This document shows positions 6,560 to 12,165 of a stretch of DNA of 12,831 nt, piece by piece. The stretch covers positions 1,926-14,756 of the forward strand of contig DLVP01000094.1 in the NCBI GenBank assembly GCA_003445125.1, given 5' to 3'. This DNA is from Oscillospiraceae bacterium (GTDB lineage: Bacteria > Bacillota > Clostridia > Oscillospirales > Ruminococcaceae). The translations under genes were made by a program, and so were the position numbers. The notes under the pieces were generated by a model, which worked only from the letters and a program-made list of their open reading frames with translations, was not told the origin of the DNA and searched no databases. Within the stretch, counting starts at the first letter, position 1; each line of letters begins with the position of its first letter.

Positions 6560-7789
6560 TCATCGGATCTCCCGCGCCTCCAGATAGAACCGCTTATCAC
6601 AGGCGTGACCCATCGAAAACGTCTTGCGCGGCAGCGCGCCGTCCAGAATCACCGTGGAAAAAAGCTCTTCCTTTTTCATGCCGCCAAGCAGGAAACCGAC
6701 GGTATGTTCTTTTTCGCAAAGCGAACGCACCACGTCGTCGCCGTGAATGTAATCGATTTTTCCGCCGTTTGCCTTGAGCCACGCGTCCAGAAACGCCTGC
6801 AGCGTGCCGACGGACAGCTGCGAAGTCGTGCGGTGGAAGTACAGCGTCTGTTCCTTTCCGCCGCAAACAACGGTTACCGACTGGTGATCCGCCCGCTCAT
6901 CGGCGTCAAGCTCCGAACGAAGCGCCGACAGCAGCGCCGCGGCATCCACGTCAAATACGACGCGGTGAATCGGCTCGAAAGCGAGCGCATCGCTGTGCAA
7001 ATTGACGACCTCTGCCAGTGCATAGCGCGATTTTTCGGTCGGATGATTTTTATCACAGGTTTTCGCCGTCGCCAGCGAATGGTTGCCGTCGCCTACGGCA
7101 AACGCCAGCACGCCGCGGTCGGAAATGCCGTACATTTTCTCAAATCGCGCCGGGTCGGACAGCTCGTCAAGCCGTGCCTGCAGCGCTTCTGCCGCCTCAC
7201 CGTCCACAAGATAGCCGCGGACGTGACCGCTGTTCTGCATGAGATCAAAATCATAGACCTTTTTCAGTGCCGCCGTTTTCAGCGGTTCGATCACTTTTTT
7301 TTCGGGATCGTCAATCAGCAGCATCACGTGCGGCAGCTCCAGCGCCGCGTGTTCGCGGATTTTCACCCGCGGCGGAATACGCTCCGCGACGGTCGCTTCG
7401 GTGGCGCGCACGGGCGATTGCGAGCCTTTTTCAAAATCGTACTGTCGGAGATCCACCGCGCCGACCACGCCGCAGCGCACGCTGCCGTCGCGCAGGGTGC
7501 GTTCGGTGTAGATGAACGAATGAGGATAGCGGCGGAAAAGATTTGCCTGCTCATAGGCGATCATCGTCGCGTTAATGCGCTCGATGCGCGCCTGCACGTC
7601 GGGTTCTTCCAGATAAATTTCGGGCAGGGTGAGGCGCAGCGTGGACGGCGCGTCCCCGACCAGCGCGTTCACCGCGTCCCAGTAGTCCGGCTGCCCCGTG
7701 TACTGGTCGCACGCCACCACGCTCCATTTGGTCATATCAATGTGTTCGGGCAGCAAAATGTCCGCCGCCCGGAATGCGGATTCTTTCAT
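6560..7789 (-). CDS. DUF1015-family protein
   Basis: A 409-residue cytosolic protein that I place in the DUF1015 family from its conserved blocks. These are WSVVACDQYTGQPDYW (22-37), the central RATE...AERIPPRVKIRE...ELPHVMLLIDD block (128-161) and the late GDGNHSLATAK motif (233-243), which corresponds to the DGHHR-type signature usual in the family. Length is normal and the frame intact. The biochemical role of the family is not established to my knowledge; association with serine metabolism genes is known in some genomes, but no ser gene is present here. The start at 7789 has AAAGGATG upstream with acceptable spacing and a strong promoter at 7822-7850. The gene is divergent from trmL. No classical terminator follows; repeat copy 2 begins 38 nt past the stop. 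Confidence 0.9.
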   Translation of the reverse strand: MKESAFRAADILLPEHIDMTKWSVVACDQYTGQPDYWDAVNALVGDAPSTLRLTLPEIYLEEPDVQARIERINATMIAYEQANLFRRYPHSFIYTERTLRDGSVRCGVVGAVDLRQYDFEKGSQSPVRATEATVAERIPPRVKIREHAALELPHVMLLIDDPEKKVIEPLKTAALKKVYDFDLMQNSGHVRGYLVDGEAAEALQARLDELSDPARFEKMYGISDRGVLAFAVGDGNHSLATAKTCDKNHPTEKSRYALAEVVNLHSDALAFEPIHRVVFDVDAAALLSALRSELDADERADHQSVTVVCGGKEQTLYFHRTTSQLSVGTLQAFLDAWLKANGGKIDYIHGDDVVRSLCEKEHTVGFLLGGMKKEELFSTVILDGALPRKTFSMGHACDKRFYLEAREIR

Positions 7790-7821
7790 TTTTTCTCATC
7801 CTTTTTCGGTTTCTTTTTCCT

Positions 7822-7850
7822 ATTATACGAAATTTTTCTTCCGTTTGCAA
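7822..7850 (-). promoter_or_regulatory. Sigma-A promoter of the DUF1015 gene
   Basis: On the minus strand TTGCAA (7845-7850), a 17-bp spacer and a perfect TATAAT (7822-7827). The predicted start is about 25 nt before the ATG. The -35 box is 7 bp from the -35 box of the divergent trmL promoter. Confidence 0.75.
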
Positions 7851-7857
7851 CTCTTCC

Positions 7858-7886
7858 TTGACAATCTGCCGCAAATGTTTTACCAT
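7858..7886 (+). promoter_or_regulatory. Sigma-A promoter of trmL
   Basis: Perfect TTGACA (7858-7863), a 17-bp spacer and TACCAT (7881-7886, four of six). The predicted start near 7893 leaves a leader of about 18 nt that is mostly ribosome binding site. Confidence 0.68.
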
Positions 7887-7910
7887 AGGGAAGAAAGGCA
7901 GGAGAACATT

Positions 7911-8405
7911 TTGACTTTGAATCTTGTATTGGTTGAACCGCAGATTCCCCAGAACACCGGAAACATCGCCCGCACCTGCGCGGCAACAGGCGCGCGGCTG
8001 CATATCGTCAAACCCATGGGCTTTAAGATCGACGACAAAAAGCTCAAGCGTGCGGGACTGGATTACTGGCATCTGCTGGACATCACCTATTATGACAATT
8101 GGGACGATTTTGCCCGAAAAAATGCGGGCGGAAGGTTTTATTTTTTCACCACCAAAGGCAAGCATATTTTCAGCGACGCGGCGTTTGAGGATCAGAGCTA
8201 TCTGATTTTCGGGCGCGAGGATGCGGGACTGCCCGAGGAGCTTCTGCATGAGCATCCGCAGGACTGCCTCCGTCTGCCGATGATCGGCGAGGCGCGCAGT
8301 CTGAATTTGTCCAACACGGTCGCGGTCGCGGCATACGAGGTGCTGCGGCAGTGGGGCTATCCACACCTGAAAACGCAGGGAAAGCTGACGAAGTTTGAGG
8401 ACTGA
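7911..8405 (+). CDS. trmL: tRNA (cytidine(34)-2'-O)-methyltransferase TrmL
   Basis: A 164-residue SPOUT-class methyltransferase that 2'-O-methylates the wobble base (C34/U34) of tRNA-Leu isoacceptors using S-adenosylmethionine, acting as a dimer in the cytosol. Family motifs are in order: EPQIPQNTGNIARTCAATG near the N-terminus, FGREDAGLPEELL at about two thirds, and the trefoil-knot segment IGEARSLNLSNTVAVAAYEV near the C-terminus. Length matches TrmL rather than longer SpoU/TrmH relatives. No ATG fits the N-terminus. The TTG at 7911 has AGGAG at 7900-7904 with a 6-nt spacing and gives the expected LNLVLVEPQ start, so I choose it. It has its own promoter and a strong terminator after about 116 nt of non-coding sequence. 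Confidence 0.92.
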   Translation: MTLNLVLVEPQIPQNTGNIARTCAATGARLHIVKPMGFKIDDKKLKRAGLDYWHLLDITYYDNWDDFARKNAGGRFYFFTTKGKHIFSDAAFEDQSYLIFGREDAGLPEELLHEHPQDCLRLPMIGEARSLNLSNTVAVAAYEVLRQWGYPHLKTQGKLTKFED

Positions 8406-8521
8406 AACGAAGTTTTCGTGCCTGCGGATTGTCTGACTTCCGAAACGGACGAACTCTTCCGAACCGCCTGCTTCTGAAGTCGATACTGCGGCGTATCGCT
8501 GCGACGAAAACCGTAAAAATC

Positions 8522-8567
8522 ACTGCGGCGGCTGTCCGTTCGGACAGCCGCCGCAGTTGTGTTTTTT
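8522..8567. terminator. Bidirectional terminator between trmL and the aldolase gene
   Basis: A perfect 17-bp GC-rich stem (8522-8538 with 8541-8557; core TGCGGCGGCTGTCC), with a six-T run on the plus strand (8562-8567) and GATTTTT on the minus strand. It serves both convergent genes; the aldolase stop codon overlaps the plus-strand T-run. Positions 8406-8521 upstream of it hold nothing I can identify. Confidence 0.92.
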
Positions 8568-9322
8568 ATTCCGCACGGTATTTTGAAGAATCAAAAATCC
8601 GCATTTTCTCTTTTGTCGCTTCTTTGATCGCATTCACGACGGCGGGCATGATCTTGTGGTAGCCCACGCCCGGCGCGTAGTGCTCGTATGCCGCTTTTTC
8701 CGCGGCAATGCTGATATCGGTGAAAATATTCACCTTGGCGATTCCGCGGGCAATGCAGTTTCTGAAATCCTGTTCGCTGAGTCCCGAACCGCCGTGCAGC
8801 ACGAGCGGCATGCTCACCTTTGCGGCGATCGCTTCCAGTACGTCCAGTGCGAGCTTCGGCGTGGATTTATAGGTGCCGTGCGCCGTGCCGATTGCCACCG
8901 CCAGCGCGTCCACTCCGGTGCGGCGGACGAAATCCTGCGCCTGGTCGGGATCGGTGTAAATGCCCGTGTCGGCGGCGTTGGCGTTGGAGCCGACGTGTTC
9001 AAGCTCGCCCTCCACTGTGACTCCGCGCGCATGGGCATAGCGGACGATCTTTGCCACCGATTTGATGTTTTCCTCATAGGACTTGGTGGAGCAGTCGTAC
9101 ATTACCGAAGAAAAGCCGCTGTCGATGGCTTTCTTTACGTTTTCCTCGGTCAGTCCGTGGTCAAAATGCACCGCGGACCGGCACCTTGGCTTCCCGCGCC
9201 TTGGGCAGCAGCATGGCGGCAAGTACGCCCTGCGCCATTTCCGGATTGACGGTATTGAACAGTCCCACGCCGTAGTGCGCCTTTTGCGCCTGCAGGAGAA
9301 CTCCGTTGAGATTTACTAACAT
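8566..9322 (-). pseudogene. fba: Class II fructose-bisphosphate (ketose-bisphosphate) aldolase, broken by deletion and frameshift
   Basis: The intact family enzyme is a zinc-dependent TIM-barrel aldolase splitting fructose-1,6-bisphosphate (or a related ketose-bisphosphate) into DHAP and glyceraldehyde-3-phosphate. The start at 9322 (AAGGA 7 nt upstream) gives MLVNLNGVLLQAQKAHYGVG and continues correctly to EMAQGVLAA, then jumps to MLLPKAREAKVPV. About 27 residues normally between these blocks, including the SPVIIGTAEVLLPY strand, are missing without loss of frame. At GTGCCGGTCCGCGGTG (minus strand, near 9175) one extra base then shifts the frame; this frame stops at 9161 after 53 codons, while removing one C restores VPVAVHFDHG. 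From there all is intact to 8566: HFDHG, MYDCST, EGELEHVGSN, GTAHGTYK, VLHGGSGL and KVNIFTDI, including zinc and phosphate ligands. Total length of 757 nt is not a multiple of three. Sequencing or assembly error is possible for the single base but less so for the deletion. Confidence 0.88.
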
Positions 9323-9365
9323 AAAAATTTCCTTCGAATCTTTTGAATTTTTCCCCTCTTTTCAA

Positions 9366-9394
9366 AAGTTACTCCGTTTTGTCACACCTGTCAA
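9366..9394 (-). promoter_or_regulatory. Putative promoter of the aldolase gene
   Basis: On the minus strand a perfect TTGACA (9389-9394), a 17-bp spacer and a weak TAACTT (9366-9371, three of six). A leader of about 35 nt with AAGGA follows. The promoter appears to have survived although the gene is damaged. Confidence 0.5.
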
Positions 9395-9460
9395 GCCTTT
9401 TATTCGGGAATCTGTCGCGTAAAAGGAGATTTTGTGTTCGGCAATTCGATCTGTCTGTGA

Positions 9461-9548
9461 ATTTTTGCTTGCGGCACAGCAGTCGGACACCGGTAGGCTG
9501 CCCTCTTTCCAAGAGGGGGCTGTCGCCACAGGCGACTGAGGGGTGTTT
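9461..9548 (+). repeat. Two-hairpin intergenic repeat, copy 3
   Basis: Lead ATTTTTGCTTGCGGCACAGC, then ACACCGGTAGGCTG, hairpin 1 (9501-9517, CCCTCTT-TCC-AAGAGGG), GGCT, hairpin 2 (9522-9536, GTCGCC-ACA-GGCGAC) and TGAGGGGTG. Compared with copy 1 the stem bases differ but pairing is kept. The sequence after it, 9549-9746, has no gene, repeat or site I can recognise. Confidence 0.78.
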
Positions 9549-9746
9549 GGATTTTTGGAAAAACTGAAATAGAAGTGAAAAATCTAAGGCTCAAACCCCA
9601 AAATCTGCACATTTTTCTTCTGCGGCAGCATAGCACGGTTTTGCCTGCCGGTGGACTTCGGATTTTATTTTTTTTCAGACTTTCGGTAATCGCTTTGAAT
9701 TTGAAAAACGTCGGTTGCAAACTTCCGTCAAAAAGCGAAAGAAAAA

Positions 9747-9862
9747 GGAGAACGCGAGTCTCGCGCTCTCCTTCAGTCGCCTTCGGTGACAGCTCCCTCC
9801 CGGAGGGAGCCTTTGTTTGTGCGTGATTTTTCTTTGCACAAAAAGGGAAATTTCTGCAAAAT
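9747..9862 (-). repeat. Two-hairpin intergenic repeat, copy 4 (A type) with an extra hairpin
   Basis: Read on the minus strand it matches copy 1 over about 95 bp: ATTTTGC, a TGTGCAAAGAAAA block, CACGCACAAACAAAGG, hairpin 1 (9792-9810, GCTCCCTC / GAGGGAGC), hairpin 2 (9776-9790, GTCACC / GGCGAC with one non-Watson-Crick pair), CTGAAGGAG and CGCGAG. The far end folds into a third hairpin (9747-9771; ten pairs and one mismatch). Between copies 4 and 5 lies another 8-bp stem, CGGAAAAT (9865-9872) with ATTTTCCG (9883-9890). Confidence 0.8.
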
Positions 9863-9922
9863 TTCGGAAAATATCAAAAACAATTTTCCGAGTCGCCCAG
9901 AGTGGATTTCTGCACGGATTCG

Positions 9923-10062
9923 GTGCTTTCGAGGTCAATCCCTCACCCGCTCCGCGCCAGCCGTCCTTGTCTCAAGGGTGCCATGAATCGGTGCGATTTT
10001 CGGCTTTGTACCGCAGAGAAAAGCAAAGACAAAATCCGGGTTTCACAGTTTTCAACACGAAA
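9923..10062 (-). repeat. Two-hairpin intergenic repeat, copy 5 (B type)
   Basis: Read on the minus strand: CGTGTTGAAAAC, ATTTTGTCTTTGC, CTCTGCGGTACAAAGCCG, GCACCGATTCATGGC, hairpin 1 (CCTTG-AGA-CAAGG, 9963-9975), GGCTGGCGCGGAGCGGG and TGAGGGATTG followed by CGAAAGCAC. It pairs best with copy 2. It lies about 55 nt past the trpS stop codon, and no separate strong trpS terminator is visible between them. Confidence 0.78.
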
Positions 10063-10117
10063 GTTTGCACTTTTAAAACGAGCGATTTTCGCCGCAGTTT
10101 TTTCGCACCGCAGCCGG

Positions 10118-11179
10118 TTACCGCAGCAGATTGTTGTCCTCAAAATAGTCAATTTTCATCGCACGGCGCACGTCGGCAAGTGTGGCAGCGGCTTTTTGCT
10201 CCGCCTTTTTGCTTCCCTCGCGCAGAATGTCCAGCACTTCGGGCAGCCGCGCTTCCCATTGCTTGCGGCGCTCGCGGATGGGCGCCAGCTCCGCCTGCAT
10301 GACGTTGTTGAGAAACTTCTTCACCGTCACATCGCCCAAGCCGCCGCGCTCGTAGTGCGCTTTCAGCTCGTCGAGGTTCTTGTATTCCGGCAAAAATTCC
10401 GCAAAGTGCTCGTCGCGGGAGAACGCTTCCAGATAGATGAACACGGGGTTTCCCTCGGTGTGTCCCGGGTCTTCGCGGCGCAGGTGCGTCGGGTCGGTGA
10501 ACATCGACATGATCTTGGTGCGGATTTCTTCGGGTTCGTCGGAAAGATAGATGCAGTTGCCCAGCGATTTGCTCATTTTGGCTTTGCCGTCGATGCCCGG
10601 CAGACGCAGGCAGGCTTTGTTGGACGGCAGAATAATCTCCGGTTCGACCAGCGTCTCCCCGTAGACCGAGTTGAATTTGTGCACGATTTCGCGGCACTGC
10701 TCCAGCATCGGCAGCTGATCCTCACCGACGGGAACGGCAGTCGCGCGAAACGCGGTGATGTCCGCCGCCTGACTGATCGGATAGCAGAAAAATCCGACGG
10801 GAATGCTGGCTTCAAAATTGCGCTGCTGAATTTCGGATTTCACCGTAGGGTTGCGCTGTACGCGCGACACGGTGACGAGATTCATATAATAAAACGTCAG
10901 CTCGGTCAGCTCCGGAACCATCGACTGGATGAAAATCGTAGATTTCTGCGGATCGATGCCGCACGCCAGATAGTCCAACGCCACTTGCAGGATGTTATTG
11001 CGGACCTTTTCGGGATGCTCGGCGTTGTCGGTCAGTGCCTGCGCGTCGGCAATCATGATGTAAATTTCCTCAAAACGCCCGCTGTTTTGCAGGGTCACAC
11101 GCTCTTTCAGCGAACCGACATAGTGTCCGACATGAAGACGACCGGTCGGGCGGTCGCCGGTAAGAATGACAGGTTTCAT
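10118..11179 (-). CDS. trpS: Tryptophan--tRNA ligase (TrpRS)
   Basis: A 353-residue class I aminoacyl-tRNA synthetase that activates tryptophan with ATP and charges tRNA-Trp in the cytosol. The HIGH-type motif appears as HVGH (residues 16-19, in PTGRLHVGHYVG) and the KMSKS loop at 201-205 (GKAKMSKSLGN). The tryptophan-pocket/dimer segment FCYPISQAADIT (131-142) and VGEDQLPMLE (151-160) are typical of bacterial TrpRS. Length is normal. I choose ATG 11179 because AAGGAG lies 6 nt upstream; an upstream in-frame ATG at 11206 coincides with the predicted transcription start and has no ribosome site. The leader is only about 28 nt, so no T-box fits. The gene is divergent from the HAD nucleotidase. 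Confidence 0.97.
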   Translation of the reverse strand: MKPVILTGDRPTGRLHVGHYVGSLKERVTLQNSGRFEEIYIMIADAQALTDNAEHPEKVRNNILQVALDYLACGIDPQKSTIFIQSMVPELTELTFYYMNLVTVSRVQRNPTVKSEIQQRNFEASIPVGFFCYPISQAADITAFRATAVPVGEDQLPMLEQCREIVHKFNSVYGETLVEPEIILPSNKACLRLPGIDGKAKMSKSLGNCIYLSDEPEEIRTKIMSMFTDPTHLRREDPGHTEGNPVFIYLEAFSRDEHFAEFLPEYKNLDELKAHYERGGLGDVTVKKFLNNVMQAELAPIRERRKQWEARLPEVLDILREGSKKAEQKAAATLADVRRAMKIDYFEDNNLLR

Positions 11180-11213
11180 AAACGGCTCCTTATCGATAGG
11201 ATTCATTCCCTAT

Positions 11214-11242
11214 ATTATACACCCGTGCGCATACGCTGTCAA
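11214..11242 (-). promoter_or_regulatory. Consensus sigma-A promoter of trpS
   Basis: On the minus strand a perfect TTGACA (11237-11242), a 17-bp spacer and a perfect TATAAT (11214-11219). It is the strongest promoter in the window. The predicted start is near 11207. Confidence 0.9.
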
Positions 11243-11262
11243 CGGATTTCTTCGGCGGAGTG

Positions 11263-11291
11263 TTGCAAAAGAGGGGAAGGTGTGGTAAAAT
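11263..11291 (+). promoter_or_regulatory. Sigma-A promoter of the YjjG-type nucleotidase gene
   Basis: TTGCAA (11263-11268), a 17-bp spacer and TAAAAT (11286-11291, five of six). The predicted start is near 11298, giving a leader of about 24 nt with GGAGG at 11310-11314. It is back to back with the trpS promoter, with 20 bp between the -35 boxes. Confidence 0.7.
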
Positions 11292-11321
11292 GAGGACATT
11301 CTGAAAAACGGAGGTGGGAAA

Positions 11322-12026
11322 ATGCAGGTGATTTTGTGGGATATCGACGGCACGCTGCTGAATTTCAAAGCGGCGGAGAAGGCGGCGCTTCGGGCGTGCT
11401 TTCGGTCGCTTTCGGTGCCGATTGAAGGGACGGACGAGGAAATTGCCCGCTATTCGGAGATCAATCACACCTGGTGGGAGCGCATGGAAAAGGGCGAGGT
11501 GACAAAGCCTGAGGTGCTGCGCGGGAGATTTCGCGAGTTTTTCGCCAAAGAGGGGATTTCTTTTGACCGCATCGAGGAGCTTAACGCCGAGTATCAGATT
11601 CGCCTGGGCGATACTACGGTGTTTTTCGACCGCGCCAACGAGCTGGTCGCCTCTCTGCGCGGCAGGGTGAAGCAGTACGCCGCCACCAACGGTACGGCGA
11701 TTGCGCAGGAACGGAAACTGAAAAATTCCGGACTGGATCAGCTGCTTGACGGCGTGTTCATTTCCGAAAAAGTCGGCGCGGAAAAACCGAATAAAGCCTT
11801 TTTTGAAGCGGTTTTCCATGAAATCGGAACTGTCGCGCCCGGGGAAGCGATGATCGTCGGCGATTCGCTGACGGGCGACATCCGAGGCGGGAAAAACGCG
11901 GGAATTCTGACCTGCTGGTACAATCCGCAGGGAGAGGAAAACCGTTACGGCATCGTGCCGGATTTTGAGATACGCAATCTGTGGGACGTGCTGAACCTTC
12001 CGCCGATGAAGGAAAACGTCCGTTGA
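11322..12026 (+). CDS. HAD-family YjjG-type noncanonical pyrimidine nucleotidase
   Basis: A 234-residue HAD-IA phosphatase of the YjjG type, which removes phosphate from pyrimidine nucleoside monophosphates, including damaged or unusual ones, as cytosolic house-cleaning. Motif I is WDIDGTLLNF (Asp7, Asp9); the cap includes INHTWWERMEKGEVTKPEVL; motif II is AATNGT (121-125); motif III Lys155 lies in GAEKPNKAFF; motif IV is VGDSLTGDI (Asp181, Asp186). The WW and GEVTKPEV cap motifs and NGT/AQ context match clostridial proteins of this group as I recall them. Start at 11322 is clear: GGAGG lies 7 nt upstream. It is monocistronic, with its own promoter and a strong terminator beginning 4 nt after the stop codon. 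The exact substrate is inferred from family. Confidence 0.9.
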   Translation: MQVILWDIDGTLLNFKAAEKAALRACFRSLSVPIEGTDEEIARYSEINHTWWERMEKGEVTKPEVLRGRFREFFAKEGISFDRIEELNAEYQIRLGDTTVFFDRANELVASLRGRVKQYAATNGTAIAQERKLKNSGLDQLLDGVFISEKVGAEKPNKAFFEAVFHEIGTVAPGEAMIVGDSLTGDIRGGKNAGILTCWYNPQGEENRYGIVPDFEIRNLWDVLNLPPMKENVR

Positions 12027-12030
12027 ACCG

Positions 12031-12065
12031 ACGCGCCCCTGCGAATTTTCGCAGGGGCGCGTTTT
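12031..12065 (+). terminator. Intrinsic terminator of the nucleotidase gene
   Basis: A perfect 15-bp stem (12031-12045 with 12048-12062; core CGCGCCCCTGCG) is followed by TTTT. It starts 4 nt after the stop codon. A weaker 7-bp stem, GCCGTTC / GAACGGC (12066-12085), follows without a T-run. Confidence 0.85.
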
Positions 12066-12130
12066 GCCGTTCGGGGAAGAACGGCGTTTGCGGAAATTCC
12101 GTCGGGCAGACCTGCCGTTCGTACACGGTC

Positions 12131-12165
12131 AAACGCGGCGTCGGATTTGCCGGCGCCGCGTTTTT
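12131..12165. terminator. Hairpin at the 3' end of glmU
   Basis: A 10-bp stem (12131-12140 with 12154-12163; AAACGCGGCG / CGCCGCGTTT) with a 13-nt GC-rich loop abuts the glmU stop codon. The minus strand ends in only three Ts and the plus strand in five, so it probably terminates glmU weakly and may also block plus-strand readthrough. Confidence 0.6.

Noticed and set aside
6172..6560. yybP-ykoY-type manganese riboswitch ahead of the small gene and CDF pair
   Set aside because: I looked for the conserved internal loops and a terminator stem before the start codon and did not find them; the leader holds only a 7-bp stem and then repeat DNA.
6416..7861. Plus-strand open frame of 481 codons opposite the DUF1015 gene
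   Set aside because: Antisense shadow; it starts inside repeat copy 2 and has no ribosome binding site or recognisable domain.
9150..9365. Separate minus-strand small protein of 71 residues upstream of the aldolase fragment
   Set aside because: It is out of frame with the recognisable aldolase N-terminus, which reads from 9322 in another frame; the region is one broken gene.
9400..9826. Small open frames in the 800-bp gap before the aldolase (for example 9400-9720 minus, 9575-9826 plus)
   Set aside because: No ribosome binding sites, Arg/Ser/Pro-rich products, and they overlap repeat copies 3 and 4.
9902..11293. Plus-strand open frame of 463 codons opposite trpS
   Set aside because: It begins in repeat copy 5 and reads antisense through trpS; no motif and Arg/His/Phe-rich composition.
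11207..11321. T-box leader for trpS
   Set aside because: The promoter boxes sit 35-63 nt before the start codon and no T-box core sequence is present.
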